Shown in pieces: positions 28,209-37,653 of a stretch of DNA of 64,000 nucleotides. The notes beneath the pieces are model-generated. The model was not told where the DNA came from, did not search any database, and saw only the letters and a program-made list of their open reading frames with translations. A program made the translations under genes and the position numbers. Each line of letters opens with the position of its first letter. The first letter of the stretch is position 1. The DNA is from Amphritea opalescens (GTDB lineage: Bacteria; Pseudomonadota; Gammaproteobacteria; Pseudomonadales; Balneatricaceae), in contig NZ_RQXW01000018.1 of the NCBI RefSeq assembly GCF_003957515.1, positions 20,841 to 84,840 of the forward strand, given 5' to 3'.

Positions 28209-28248
28209 AAAAAAGTCACTGGGAGCTAAGGCTGCCAGTGACTTTTTT
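28209..28248. terminator. Bidirectional Rho-independent terminator
   Basis: Perfect 14-bp stem AAAAAAGTCACTGG / CCAGTGACTTTTTT with a 12-nt loop, between convergent genes. The A-run and T-run serve both strands. Confidence 0.9.
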
Positions 28249-28269
28249 GGTTAAAGCGGAGAACAGTGA

Positions 28270-29121
28270 TTAATGCGCGCTGATACCACGAATCGCTTCA
28301 GAGCGACGACGTAGATATTCCACGGTGCTTAGCAGCATGATGGACATACAGACGAGCATGGTTGCAACGGCCAAGATGGTCGGACTAATCTGCTCACGAA
28401 TACCGGCCCACATCTGCATCGGTACTGTTCGCTGTTCTGCACCGGCAATAAAGATCGCAACGACCACTTCATCCACCGAAGTCATCAGGGCAAACAGGCC
28501 GCCTGAGATAACACCGGTCATAATCAATGGCACTGTGACTTTAAAGAACGCATAGGTTGGCGAAGCCCCTAGACTGTTAGCTGCTCTGACTAAATTGTAG
28601 TCAAAACCACTCAGTGTCGCGGTCACCGTGATCACCACAAAGGGGGTACCGAGTGCGGTATGAGCGAGTATTAAGCCCATATAGCTCTGTGATACGCCGA
28701 TAGATGAATAGAAAAAGAACATGCCCGCCGCAGATATAATCAACGGTACGATCATAGGAGAGATCAATAACCCCATGATTAGGCCTTTAAAGGGTAGTTC
28801 TGAACGACTCAATCCCAGTGCTGCCAAGGTGCCTAGCACCATGGATAGGAAGGTCGAGCAGACCGCGACAATAAAGGTGTTCTTGATTGCGGCCATCCAG
28901 CGCTCACTAGCAAAAAACTCTTGATACCAGCGGAGTGAGTAGGCATCAGGGTCGAACTCCAGCATACCTTCGGTAAAGCTGAAGTAGGGCTCAACATTGA
29001 ATGACAATGGAATAATAATAAGCAACGGCGTTATTAAGAAAATAAATACCATGCCGCAAAAAAGACGGAACGCATAGTACCAGAATGTTTCTAAGGGGCC
29101 GGCATACGATGGAAGTGCCAT
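28270..29121 (-). CDS. potC: Polyamine-type ABC transporter permease (PotC/PotI-like)
   Basis: A 283-aa inner-membrane permease with about six helices and the EAA motif (RAANSLGASPTYAFFKVTVP). Last gene of the potA-F-B-C-like operon, with 4 bp between it and the upstream permease gene. Polyamine specificity (spermidine or putrescine) is inferred from the family; related transporters for other cationic or amino-acid substrates exist. Confidence 0.85.
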   Translation of the reverse strand: MALPSYAGPLETFWYYAFRLFCGMVFIFLITPLLIIIPLSFNVEPYFSFTEGMLEFDPDAYSLRWYQEFFASERWMAAIKNTFIVAVCSTFLSMVLGTLAALGLSRSELPFKGLIMGLLISPMIVPLIISAAGMFFFYSSIGVSQSYMGLILAHTALGTPFVVITVTATLSGFDYNLVRAANSLGASPTYAFFKVTVPLIMTGVISGGLFALMTSVDEVVVAIFIAGAEQRTVPMQMWAGIREQISPTILAVATMLVCMSIMLLSTVEYLRRRSEAIRGISAH

Positions 29122-29125
29122 AATC

Positions 29126-30397
29126 TTACCTCAACGTCATCTGATTGTTACCACCGAATAGGCGGCTGTAAAGGGCATAGATACCTAACACCAGTGTTAG
29201 CAGTACCACACCGAGCGCGGCTGCAAGACCCCAGTTAAGCGAGCTTTGCATATGGTATGCAATCATGTTGCCGATAAACTGTCCGGTCTGGCCACCCACC
29301 AACGCAGGGGTAATGTAGTAACCGATCGCGAGAATAAACACCAAGATGGCGCCCGCGGATATACCCGGTACGGATTGCGGTAGATAAACCTTAACGAAAG
29401 CGGTAAACGGGGTCGCGCCGAGTGATCGAGCCGCCCGCATATAGCTTGGTGGAATAGTTTTCATCACCGAATAGAGCGGCAGGATCATAAACGGCAATAG
29501 TATATGGGTCATGGCAATGACCGTACCCGTGGCGTTGTAGATCATACTCAGCCGGCTCTCATCATTGACTAGGCCGAACCAAACGAGAATATCATTGATC
29601 ACCCCTTGTCCTTGCAGTAGGGCGATCCAAGATGAGGTTCGTACCAGCAGCGAGGTCCAGAAGGGTAGTAGCACCAAGATCATCAGGGTGTTGGCAACAC
29701 GCATTGGCAGTGATGCCAGCAGATAGGACACTGGGTAGCCGAGCAGCAAGGTCAATAAGGTGATGACCACCGACATCCAGACGGTTCGCCAGAGCATCTG
29801 CAGGTAGACACGCTGATTCTCCGGTAGCATTCTGATTTCACCCTCGGGGGTGGTTTCCATATCGAATGCGGCAATGTAATACGACGTGGTATAGGGTTTC
29901 GATTCGCGTTTAATGACTCGCCAGTTATCAATATCGCCCCAACCTTTATTGATTTTGATCAGTTGGGCTTTGTATGGCGGTTTGAGTCTAGCAGCTTTAC
30001 GCGCGGTGCCGGTTAACAGGCTGCGCATCTGACTTTTTTCGTAATTTAGACGGGTAGCCGCTTTACCAATGGTATGGTTTTTACGACCCACGACCAAGTC
30101 TTCAACCAGTGCCGCATAGGTTGCTTCATCCGGCAGTTCGTTGCTATCGCCATCCCAGCTCGCTAACGCAGCGGTGGTATTAGGCATATATTCGGAAACC
30201 TGCGGATTATCAATCGACCGGAATAGCATGGTTGCGATAGGTGAAACAAAGGTGACCATGATAAAGATAAGCAGGGGTGCTACCAGAAACAGGGCGCGGA
30301 CTTTTTTGCGGCGCAATGAGCGATGCATATCCGAGGTAAGTCGTTTCTGTTCGTCCGGGGTTAATTGGCCTTCGGCCTCGACAGTATTTGCCATCAT
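29126..30397 (-). CDS. potB: Polyamine-type ABC transporter permease (PotB/PotH-like)
   Basis: A 423-aa permease. The C-terminal 220 residues carry the transporter helices and the EAA loop (RAARSLGATPFTAFVKVYLP). A large loop of about 130 residues after the first helix (about 60-200) is longer than in E. coli PotB and accounts for the extra length; such long first periplasmic loops occur in some proteobacterial homologues. The frame starts with two Mets (MMAN); either is possible. Confidence 0.85.
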   Translation of the reverse strand: MMANTVEAEGQLTPDEQKRLTSDMHRSLRRKKVRALFLVAPLLIFIMVTFVSPIATMLFRSIDNPQVSEYMPNTTAALASWDGDSNELPDEATYAALVEDLVVGRKNHTIGKAATRLNYEKSQMRSLLTGTARKAARLKPPYKAQLIKINKGWGDIDNWRVIKRESKPYTTSYYIAAFDMETTPEGEIRMLPENQRVYLQMLWRTVWMSVVITLLTLLLGYPVSYLLASLPMRVANTLMILVLLPFWTSLLVRTSSWIALLQGQGVINDILVWFGLVNDESRLSMIYNATGTVIAMTHILLPFMILPLYSVMKTIPPSYMRAARSLGATPFTAFVKVYLPQSVPGISAGAILVFILAIGYYITPALVGGQTGQFIGNMIAYHMQSSLNWGLAAALGVVLLTLVLGIYALYSRLFGGNNQMTLR

Positions 30398-30541
30398 GAG
30401 GAATACAAACCCTTTATTGATGATGAATTAAAATGGCGGTTGGTTGTGCATGGTACCGTTGATAATGATGAATCATCATCTGATCGTTTGGTTTGATGAT
30501 CGATCAAATCATGACTCGATAATCAGCATTTAACTCATAAA

Positions 30542-30561
30542 GGGGGGCTTGGCAGCCCCCC
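30542..30561 (-). terminator. Hairpin after the binding-protein gene
   Basis: GGGGGGCT-TGGC-AGCCCCCC forms an 8-bp GC-rich stem, followed on the minus strand by only three Ts. It lies right after the substrate-binding gene and before the permease genes, where a partial terminator would raise binding protein over permease. Confidence 0.65.
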
Positions 30562-30574
30562 AGCATTTACGTAC

Positions 30575-31669
30575 TTATTGTACTAACCAAGCGTTAAAGC
30601 GTTGACGCAGTTCGTCACCGTTATCAGCCCAGAATTCAGCATTTTTCTTGATAGGTGTTTTGAAGTTAACTGGCGTAGTAGGCATATGGGGAGCCATTTT
30701 TACACCGGTTTCCGCATGAGTATCAACCAGTGGTGCAGAAGATTTACGTGCAGGACCATAAGAGATGTATTTAGTTTGATCGGCTAGACGTTGCGTGTCA
30801 GTTGCGAAACGCAGGTAGTCCATGGCCGCTTTCTTATGTGGAGCACCTTTTGGAATGATATAACCATCTAGCTCATAAACCTGACCGTCCCAAATAATGG
30901 TGAACGGCTGGTTTTCGACGACTTGAGCGTTAAAGATACGACCGTTATAAGCGGACGCGATAGCGACTTCACCGTCGGCTAGTAGTTGTGGTGGTTGAGC
31001 ACCAGCATCCCACCAGATGATTGAATCTTTAATAGTATCGAGTTTAGCGAAAGCACGTTCTACACCTTCAGGAGTCCCCAAGACATCGTAAACTTCATCA
31101 TAAGGTACGCCATCAGCAGCAAGAGCCCACTCTAGGTTAGCATCAGGTTTTTTCTCAAAGGCACGCTTACCTGGGAATTTTTTAACGTTAAATACGTCAG
31201 CAATGGTTTTTGGTTTTTCGCCCGGGAATGCTTTGTCGTTGAATGAGAACAGCGTGGCATAAACGATGGTAGGAACATAACAACCAGAAAGAGAACCTTC
31301 TATAAAGTCTTCCATTACCGGCGTGCCATCAGCACCTGGGTTAAGATCTTTTTCGTAATCGAGTTCTTGTGCGATACCTTCATCACAGGCCAGAATTGCG
31401 TCGCCTTCCAGAATATCCAGTACATCCCAAGTTACGTTGCCGGCTTCTGTTTGAGCACGCAGACCCGCTAGACCATTACCTGACTTATCTTCGTCAACAA
31501 TCTTAATGCCCGTTTTTGCCGTGAATGGATCGCTGTAGGCCATGCGTTGGGATTTTGTGTACGCTCCACCCCATGATACAACCGTTAGTGGCTCAGCTGC
31601 AGTCGCAGAACCCACACATACAGCAGCACCTAGTGCTAGGACAGATGTTAATTTGGAAAATTTCTTCAT
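30575..31669 (-). CDS. Polyamine-type ABC transporter substrate-binding protein (PotD/PotF-like)
   Basis: Periplasmic binding protein of about 364 aa. Signal peptide MKKFSKLTSVLALGAAVCVG with cleavage near ATAAE, then PLTVVSWGGAYTKSQRMAY as in PotD/PotF-like proteins. The start at 31669 is chosen because GAGAGGAAA lies about 8 nt upstream and the signal peptide begins there; the frame is open 10 codons further (31699). Located between the ATPase gene and the permease genes. Confidence 0.88.
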   Translation of the reverse strand: MKKFSKLTSVLALGAAVCVGSATAAEPLTVVSWGGAYTKSQRMAYSDPFTAKTGIKIVDEDKSGNGLAGLRAQTEAGNVTWDVLDILEGDAILACDEGIAQELDYEKDLNPGADGTPVMEDFIEGSLSGCYVPTIVYATLFSFNDKAFPGEKPKTIADVFNVKKFPGKRAFEKKPDANLEWALAADGVPYDEVYDVLGTPEGVERAFAKLDTIKDSIIWWDAGAQPPQLLADGEVAIASAYNGRIFNAQVVENQPFTIIWDGQVYELDGYIIPKGAPHKKAAMDYLRFATDTQRLADQTKYISYGPARKSSAPLVDTHAETGVKMAPHMPTTPVNFKTPIKKNAEFWADNGDELRQRFNAWLVQ

Positions 31670-31792
31670 TTGGCATTTCCTCTCGGGCTTTAATGACATG
31701 ACATCTTCTTAGTGAAGACGCTGTTTATTCGCTCATCATCTTAATGATGTAGCCTTTATTGTTTTTCAGTAGCAATGACATTCTGATCCTGA

Positions 31793-32893
31793 TCAGATTG
31801 TATCCAAGGCCCTGCAATCTTTAGACGACCAACCGATAGGGGCTGTGCCGCCAACTTGCAATCCTTTATGGTCCGTGGAATTCGGAACCTTGACGATAAA
31901 TTCATCGTGGCCGCAGACATTCATACGGACGCGCTTGTGATCTCCTAGGTAGATAACCTCCTCAACTTTTCCGGTGAATACGTTGTCACATTGACCTTCA
32001 ACAGGGTCAAGAAATACGCGTTCAGGTCGTAAAGAAAGCGTACTTTCTTTACCAATATCATCAGTATTAATATCAAGGGCAGTGACCAGCTCACCGCTTG
32101 GCAAGCGAACGGTACAAATGCCGTCTTGAGTTGATTGTAAAATACCGGATAACTTATTGTTTTCACCGATAAATTGGGCAACAAATGAGTTAGTCGGTTT
32201 TTCGTAAAGTTCGGTGGGGGGGGCGAGTTGTTGAATGATACCGTCGTTGAAAACTGCGATGCGATTCGACATCGTCAGTGCTTCAGATTGGTCATGGGTC
32301 ACATAGACGACGGTCACGCCCAATCGTTCATGAATATGTTTGATTTCGTACTGCATCTGCTCCCGCAGATTTTTATCGAGCGCCCCGAGAGGTTCGTCCA
32401 TCAGAATCAAGTCAGGCTCAAATACCAGTGCCCGTGCTACGGCGACGCGCTGTTGTTGCCCACCGGATAATTGTGCTGGACGGCGATCCCCGAAGCTACC
32501 CAATTCGACCATGTCGAGGGCTCTGTTGACTCGCTGTTCTATTTCGGATTTACCCATGTTGCGAACTTTGAGAGGGAAGGCGAGGTTTTCGGCTACGGTC
32601 ATATGAGGAAAGAGTGCATAGTTTTGAAATACCATGCCGATGCCGCGTTTGTGGGGTGCTACGTTGTTGATTGAACGGCCATCGAGATAGATATCGCCGT
32701 GGGTTGCTGTCTCAAAACCTGCCAACATCATGAGTGATGTGGTTTTTCCTGAGCCGGATGGCCCAAGCATGGTCAGAAACTCACCGCGTGGGACATCAAT
32801 ATTCAGGTCTTTCACGACGAGGATCTTTCCGTCGTAGCTTTTCTGAACACCGTCAAACCGTACAAAAGCCTCACTGGAAGCTGAATTTTCCAT
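31793..32893 (-). CDS. potA: Polyamine-type ABC transporter ATP-binding protein (PotA-like)
   Basis: A 366-aa ATPase with Walker A GPSGSGKTTSL, signature LSGGQQQRVAVARAL, Walker B LILMDEPLGALD and a C-terminal TOBE domain (from about residue 280). First gene of the transporter operon on the minus strand. Energises import through the two permeases at 28270-30397. Confidence 0.9.
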   Translation of the reverse strand: MENSASSEAFVRFDGVQKSYDGKILVVKDLNIDVPRGEFLTMLGPSGSGKTTSLMMLAGFETATHGDIYLDGRSINNVAPHKRGIGMVFQNYALFPHMTVAENLAFPLKVRNMGKSEIEQRVNRALDMVELGSFGDRRPAQLSGGQQQRVAVARALVFEPDLILMDEPLGALDKNLREQMQYEIKHIHERLGVTVVYVTHDQSEALTMSNRIAVFNDGIIQQLAPPTELYEKPTNSFVAQFIGENNKLSGILQSTQDGICTVRLPSGELVTALDINTDDIGKESTLSLRPERVFLDPVEGQCDNVFTGKVEEVIYLGDHKRVRMNVCGHDEFIVKVPNSTDHKGLQVGGTAPIGWSSKDCRALDTI

Positions 32894-33686
32894 TTGTTAT
32901 TATGCCTCTCTACAATTTATGGGTTGTGATCCGCAAGTTTAAATCGGTAGTAAATTATTCTTAGCGACTGTTTCGCGTCTGTCTATACCCTACGATAATT
33001 TCAAGTAAGAGTGCAAACATTACCTTTAAATATCAAGGATTAAGTAGTTTCGCTCTGTTTTGATGTTCAATAATCGGCGTTTTCTCCATAAATTTTGACC
33101 ATTTACGACATTTCACTAATTTATTATTACGAAAATAAACCCAAAGTGGTCAATCGCTTCACATTTTGGCGTGCTTTAATTGAGTGCGCGCTTCTCGCTC
33201 AGGCGTTCATTTTTCGTTTCTCTTATTTCTTTAAGCAAAACTAATACCATGTTCTGGTATCAGTCTGATTAATACATCTTTCCTGAATGGCGCTGCTTAA
33301 ATAGGCGTTACTGTAAGGGCATGTTTTCCCCTTTGTTCTCGCTATCCTTAGGTTTTTATCCCGTATTGCTGTAACTCATTCTTTTTTGACTCTTTTTTGG
33401 CTCTTTTTTAGAGCTTTACCGTCAGCTTAGTTGATGCGGTGCACTGATGATTGATTAAAAAGGTCATACGAAATACCCATCAAATTATTTATCGATATGA
33501 GTAAAGCATAGACTGAGTCTGAGTAATTGCACTCTATGCTGGGGTTTTTCTAAATCGGTATGCTTCCTGCAGTATCCGCAGTATGGATAAAGTATTTTGC
33601 TTAAAAGGTTGTTGGGTGGTCTATATTGGTGCGTTTTTGTTATTGCTTAGATCGATGTGCACTGTTGCTGCGAAGGGGGTTATACG
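32894..33686. other. 793-bp AT-rich intergenic region
   Basis: Lies between the divergent pot and glucosylglycerate operons and must contain both promoters. No convincing gene. Repeated CTCTTTTTT tracts occur near 33380-33410. A terminator-like hairpin (33505-33550) is listed separately. Confidence 0.5.
33505..33550 (+). terminator. Terminator-like hairpin upstream of the glucosylglycerate operon
   Basis: AGCATAGA (33505-33512) pairs with TCTATGCT (33533-33540), followed by GGGGTTTTTC. No gene precedes it on this strand for 600 bp, so it may end a small RNA or act as an attenuator in the operon leader. Confidence 0.45.
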
Positions 33687-34583
33687 ATGACGACAAAGGT
33701 TTTGATTTTTACCGATCTTGATGGCTCGTTGCTGGACCACTTTAGCTATAGCTTTGATCCCGCTAAACCCTTACTGGCCTTACTAAAAGAGACTCAGATT
33801 CCTGTTATTCCGGTGACGAGTAAAACCCGAGCGGAGTTATCGGTTTTACGGAGGGAGTTAGATAGCGATGAGCCCTTTGTGGTTGAAAATGGCGCGGCGG
33901 TTTTTATCCCAACCGGTTACTTTTCAACGCCTCCATCGGGCTGTATCAGTGTCGATAATTATTACTGTGCGCAGTTTTCGCTACGAAGGGATCATTGGCT
34001 AACGCTCTTAGCAGAGCAAAGAGCTGAGTTTGATGGCGAATTTGAAACATTCACCTCCTTGGGCATTGATGGCATCGAAGCCTGTACTGGGCTATCAGAT
34101 GACGCGGCCCAATTAGCCAATATCCGTGAGTTTAGTGAACCGGTTCGCTGGCGCGGATCGGAGAGCCGTAAACAGTTATTCGTGCAAAAACTTAGGCAAG
34201 CGGGGGCTACGGTGCTTCAGGGTGGACGATTCCTGCATGTGACCGGCGCTTGTAATAAGGGGCAGGCGTTGCAATGGTTGTATGAGCAGTATGAACTGCG
34301 AACCTCCAATGGCACTGAAGCAAACCATTTTTTAACCATTGCCGCCGGTGATGGCGATAATGATGTGGATATGTTGCAGGTGGCTGATTGTGCCGTCGTG
34401 ATCCGTTCGCCTGTACATGAGCCACTTAACATCGAACATAAGAATCTCTATCGAACCAAACAAACCGGCCCCGATGGTTGGGTTGAGGGGGTTAGCTGGT
34501 TTTTAGGCGCCGCGGAACGACCGTTAGAGATGAATTCAATTGAATACCTTCGGAAGAAGCTAAGGAGTAATTTTTATGGGTGA
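33687..34583 (+). CDS. Mannosyl/glucosyl-3-phosphoglycerate phosphatase (HAD family)
   Basis: A HAD phosphatase of about 298 aa, MPGP/YedP-like. The nucleophile motif is FTDLDGSLLD (Asp10, Asp12), with VTSKTRAEL as motif II and AAGDGDNDVDML as motif IV. In this context it should dephosphorylate glucosyl-3-phosphoglycerate to glucosylglycerate. The start at 33687 has AAGGGGG 8-10 nt upstream; the frame is open to 33657. Overlaps the next gene by 8 bp. Confidence 0.88.
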   Translation: MTTKVLIFTDLDGSLLDHFSYSFDPAKPLLALLKETQIPVIPVTSKTRAELSVLRRELDSDEPFVVENGAAVFIPTGYFSTPPSGCISVDNYYCAQFSLRRDHWLTLLAEQRAEFDGEFETFTSLGIDGIEACTGLSDDAAQLANIREFSEPVRWRGSESRKQLFVQKLRQAGATVLQGGRFLHVTGACNKGQALQWLYEQYELRTSNGTEANHFLTIAAGDGDNDVDMLQVADCAVVIRSPVHEPLNIEHKNLYRTKQTGPDGWVEGVSWFLGAAERPLEMNSIEYLRKKLRSNFYG

Positions 34584-35802
34584 TTTTTATCAGAATGGAA
34601 TTATTACGACTTTGCATCATCTAGCAGATCGGCCGATAGAAGAGGTCGAAGAGGAGTTGACGCGTTTTGGCCGAAAGCGGCCTTTGGCATTGATTCTACC
34701 CTCGCTGTTTTCCGAACTTGAAGGGCCGGCACTGAGCCATATTATCGATGAAATTAGTCAGGTGCCTTACCTCTCAGAGATTGTTATTGGGCTTGATCGC
34801 GCCGATGAAGAGCAGTTTCGTTATGCCCGCCAATTTTTTAGCAAGCTACCGCAGCATCATCGTATTCTGTGGAACGATGGTCCGCGTTTAAGAGCTCTAG
34901 ATGCCGAACTGCAAGCACTTAAACTAGCCCCTAAAGAGGCCGGTAAGGGCCGTAATGTTTGGTATTGTATGGGGTATATTTTGGCTTCGGGCCGGGCGGA
35001 ATCCGTTGCGTTACATGATTGTGATGTGACGACCTACAGCCGTGAAATGTTGGCTCGGTTGATCTATCCGGTGGCTAATCCGCAGTTTAACTATGAGTTT
35101 TGTAAAGGCTTTTACGCTCGCGTCTCCGACGGCAAGATTAATGGCCGAGTCAGCCGTTTATTGGTGACGCCACTCTTGCGAGCCTTGAAGAAAGTCTTTG
35201 GCGAAATTGAGTATCTACAGTTTCTCGATAGCTTTCGTTACCCCTTAGCGGGTGAGTTCTCTTTTCGGCGAGATGTCTTGACGGATATTCGTATTCCGAG
35301 TGACTGGGGCTTAGAAATAGGCGTGCTGTCAGAGATGCATCGTAACTATGCCAATAACCGGCTCTGTCAGGTAGATATCGCCGATCAGTATGATCATAAA
35401 CACCAAGATCTATCCTTAGATGATATGGAAGCCGGTCTGTCAAAGATGTCGATCGATATCACTAAATCCCTGTTCCGCAAGCTGGCCACTCAAGGCTATA
35501 CCTTTAATACCGAGACCTTCCGTTCGGTTAAGGCAACCTACTATCGAATTGCTTTGGATTTTGTCGAAACCTATCACAACGATGCGGTGATGAATGGCCT
35601 ACAGTTGGATATCCATGCTGAAGAGATGGCGGTTGAGATGTTCTCCCGTAATATTATCTCCGCCGGTGAGCAGTTTTTGAGTAATCCGATGGAAACGCCG
35701 TTCATTCCCAGTTGGAGTCGTGTGTCTAGTGCCATGCCCGATGTGTTTGATCGCTTGATTGAAGCGGTGGAGTTGGATCATCAAGAGTTTATGGCGGAAT
35801 AA
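34576..35802 (+). CDS. gpgS: Glucosyl-3-phosphoglycerate synthase (GT81)
   Basis: A 408-aa GT-A glycosyltransferase that joins glucose from an NDP-glucose to 3-phosphoglycerate, the first step to the compatible solute glucosylglycerate. The metal-binding DxD is HDCDVTTY (Asp148, Asp150), after the family segment [12 protein letters not shown]. Lies between its phosphatase and a phosphorylase. Confidence 0.9.
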   Translation: MGDFYQNGIITTLHHLADRPIEEVEEELTRFGRKRPLALILPSLFSELEGPALSHIIDEISQVPYLSEIVIGLDRADEEQFRYARQFFSKLPQHHRILWNDGPRLRALDAELQALKLAPKEAGKGRNVWYCMGYILASGRAESVALHDCDVTTYSREMLARLIYPVANPQFNYEFCKGFYARVSDGKINGRVSRLLVTPLLRALKKVFGEIEYLQFLDSFRYPLAGEFSFRRDVLTDIRIPSDWGLEIGVLSEMHRNYANNRLCQVDIADQYDHKHQDLSLDDMEAGLSKMSIDITKSLFRKLATQGYTFNTETFRSVKATYYRIALDFVETYHNDAVMNGLQLDIHAEEMAVEMFSRNIISAGEQFLSNPMETPFIPSWSRVSSAMPDVFDRLIEAVELDHQEFMAE

Positions 35803-35803
35803 T

Positions 35804-37564
35804 ATGGATAGCGTTTTAAATAGTGCTAGTGCGCAACTCGCCAGTCAGATTGAGAATCATCTGCATAATATTTATTGCTCATTTGAAGCGGAGGAGGTTA
35901 CTCAGCTGGTCTCCGACCTGATCTCTATTATGCGTCTTGGGAGTGTAGAGCAACTGCCCACGCCCTATAAGAATCATTGGAGTCAGCAAGATATTATTAT
36001 GATCACCTATGGTGATAGCTTGCACCGTGCTGATGAGCGGGCGATGAATACGCTGCATCACTTTTTGAATGAACAGTGTGATGGCGTGATCAGTGGTGTT
36101 CATGTGTTACCGTTTTTTCCCTACAGCTCGGATGATGGGTTTGCGGTGAGTGATTATTATCAGGTACGTGAATCCGTTGGCGAGTGGCAAGATATTCAGC
36201 GGCTCTCATCAGAGTATCGTTTGATGTCCGATCTGGTGATTAATCACGGTTCAGGTGAAAGTCTATGGTTTGATAATTTCGTTAAAGGCGAAGGGGTTGG
36301 CCATGACTATTACTTTACCGCGAGTCCCGATGATGACCTTTCTGAGGTAGTTCGGCCACGCACCAGTCCCTTATTGCGGGAGGTTGAAACGGCGGATGGT
36401 CTGAAGCATGTGTGGTGCACCTTCAGCCATGATCAAGTGGATTTTGATTTTCGCAATACGGCGGTCTTGAAAGAGTTTGTGCAAATCTTCCGTTTTTACC
36501 TTGATCAGGGCGTGAATATATTTCGTCTAGATGCGGTGGCCTTTCTTTGGAAGGAGGCGGGTAGCCGTTGCCTTAATCTGGATCAAACCCATGAGGTGGT
36601 GCGACTCTTCAGAACCTTGATTGAGTACGCTTGCCCGAATGCGATGATTATTACCGAAACGAACATCCCTAGTCGGGAGAACCTCTCATATTTTGGTAAT
36701 GCCAATGAAGCACACTGTGTCTATAACTTTTCGTTGCCGCCGTTGTTGCTGCATGCCCTCATCACCGGTCAGAATTTCTATCTAAAACAGTGGATGATGA
36801 GTATGCCTCCGGCGCAGGATGGCACCTCTTTCTTCAACTTTATCGCCTCACATGATGGTATTGGTCTACGTCCAGTGGAGGGGATTTTGCCCGATAGCGA
36901 AGTCGACCTCATGATTGAGACGATGCAAAACTTTGGCGGGCATGTCTCTTGGCGAGCGCTCGATGATGGTGCTAAAAAGCCATACGAGATTAACATTGCC
37001 CTGTTTGAAGCATTGCAGGGAACGACCGATGGCAAAGATAATTGGGGGGAAGCCCGTTTCCTCTGTGCTCACCGTATTATGCTGGCACTGGAGGGGATAC
37101 CCGGTATCTATCTACACAGTTTACTCGGTACCTTGAATGATCATGAGCGTGTCGAGATGACGGGGCAGTTTCGTTCGATCAACCGACATCAATGGGACTA
37201 TACCGCGTTAGAAGCGTTATTAACCGATGAAGCGAGTCATCATTATCGAGTGTTCAGTGGACTTAAGGATTTAATTGCTATTCGTATTCAGCAGAAAGCA
37301 TTTCACCCTAACGCGACTCAGTTTACGCTGCATCTGGGCGAGCAGCTATTTGGCTTTTGGCGCCAGAGCATCGATAGGACGCAAAATATATTCTGTTTGA
37401 ATAATATCAGTGCCGAGCCCGCTAGCTTGTCATTATCTGATCTGAACTTGATTAGTACTCAAGACTGGTCGGATCTACTCAGTGGTCAGCATTATGAAGA
37501 TCTGCAGGGAGCGATACTGTTAGCGCCGTATCAGAGTGTTTGGTTATCAAACACGATAGGGTGA
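35804..37564 (+). CDS. GH13_18 sugar phosphorylase, probable glucosylglycerate phosphorylase
   Basis: A protein of about 586 aa of the sucrose-phosphorylase subfamily. Catalytic residues are in place: nucleophile Asp243 (FRLDAVAF), acid/base Glu285 (ITETNIP) and Asp351 ([10 protein letters not shown]). Sucrose, sucrose-6-phosphate, glucosylglycerol and glucosylglycerate phosphorylases all fall here; the partner genes gpgS and phosphatase favour glucosylglycerate, giving glucose-1-phosphate and glycerate. The start at 35804, two bases after the gpgS stop, is preferred; an upstream in-frame ATG (35759) lies inside gpgS. Confidence 0.82.
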   Translation: MDSVLNSASAQLASQIENHLHNIYCSFEAEEVTQLVSDLISIMRLGSVEQLPTPYKNHWSQQDIIMITYGDSLHRADERAMNTLHHFLNEQCDGVISGVHVLPFFPYSSDDGFAVSDYYQVRESVGEWQDIQRLSSEYRLMSDLVINHGSGESLWFDNFVKGEGVGHDYYFTASPDDDLSEVVRPRTSPLLREVETADGLKHVWCTFSHDQVDFDFRNTAVLKEFVQIFRFYLDQGVNIFRLDAVAFLWKEAGSRCLNLDQTHEVVRLFRTLIEYACPNAMIITETNIPSRENLSYFGNANEAHCVYNFSLPPLLLHALITGQNFYLKQWMMSMPPAQDGTSFFNFIASHDGIGLRPVEGILPDSEVDLMIETMQNFGGHVSWRALDDGAKKPYEINIALFEALQGTTDGKDNWGEARFLCAHRIMLALEGIPGIYLHSLLGTLNDHERVEMTGQFRSINRHQWDYTALEALLTDEASHHYRVFSGLKDLIAIRIQQKAFHPNATQFTLHLGEQLFGFWRQSIDRTQNIFCLNNISAEPASLSLSDLNLISTQDWSDLLSGQHYEDLQGAILLAPYQSVWLSNTIG

Positions 37565-37570
37565 TCAGCG

Positions 37571-37589
37571 CGACCTAGGGTGTAGGTCG
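37571..37589. other. Small hairpin after the phosphorylase gene
   Basis: CGACCTA-GGGTG-TAGGTCG, a perfect 7-bp stem, immediately before the longer hairpin at 37613-37643. Confidence 0.4.
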
Positions 37590-37612
37590 TGCGATTGATT
37601 ACTGTTAGTGTC

Positions 37613-37643
37613 GCTAAGGCCAGCCTAAGCAGGCTGCCTTAGC
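37613..37643. terminator. Hairpin between convergent operons
   Basis: GCTAAGG-C-CAGCCT / AGGCTG-CCTTAGC with a 4-nt loop and one unpaired C, located between the phosphorylase gene and rnr, which converge here. It has no long T-tract but is the only strong structure in the 89-bp gap. Confidence 0.55.
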
Positions 37644-37653
37644 ATTCACTGAA

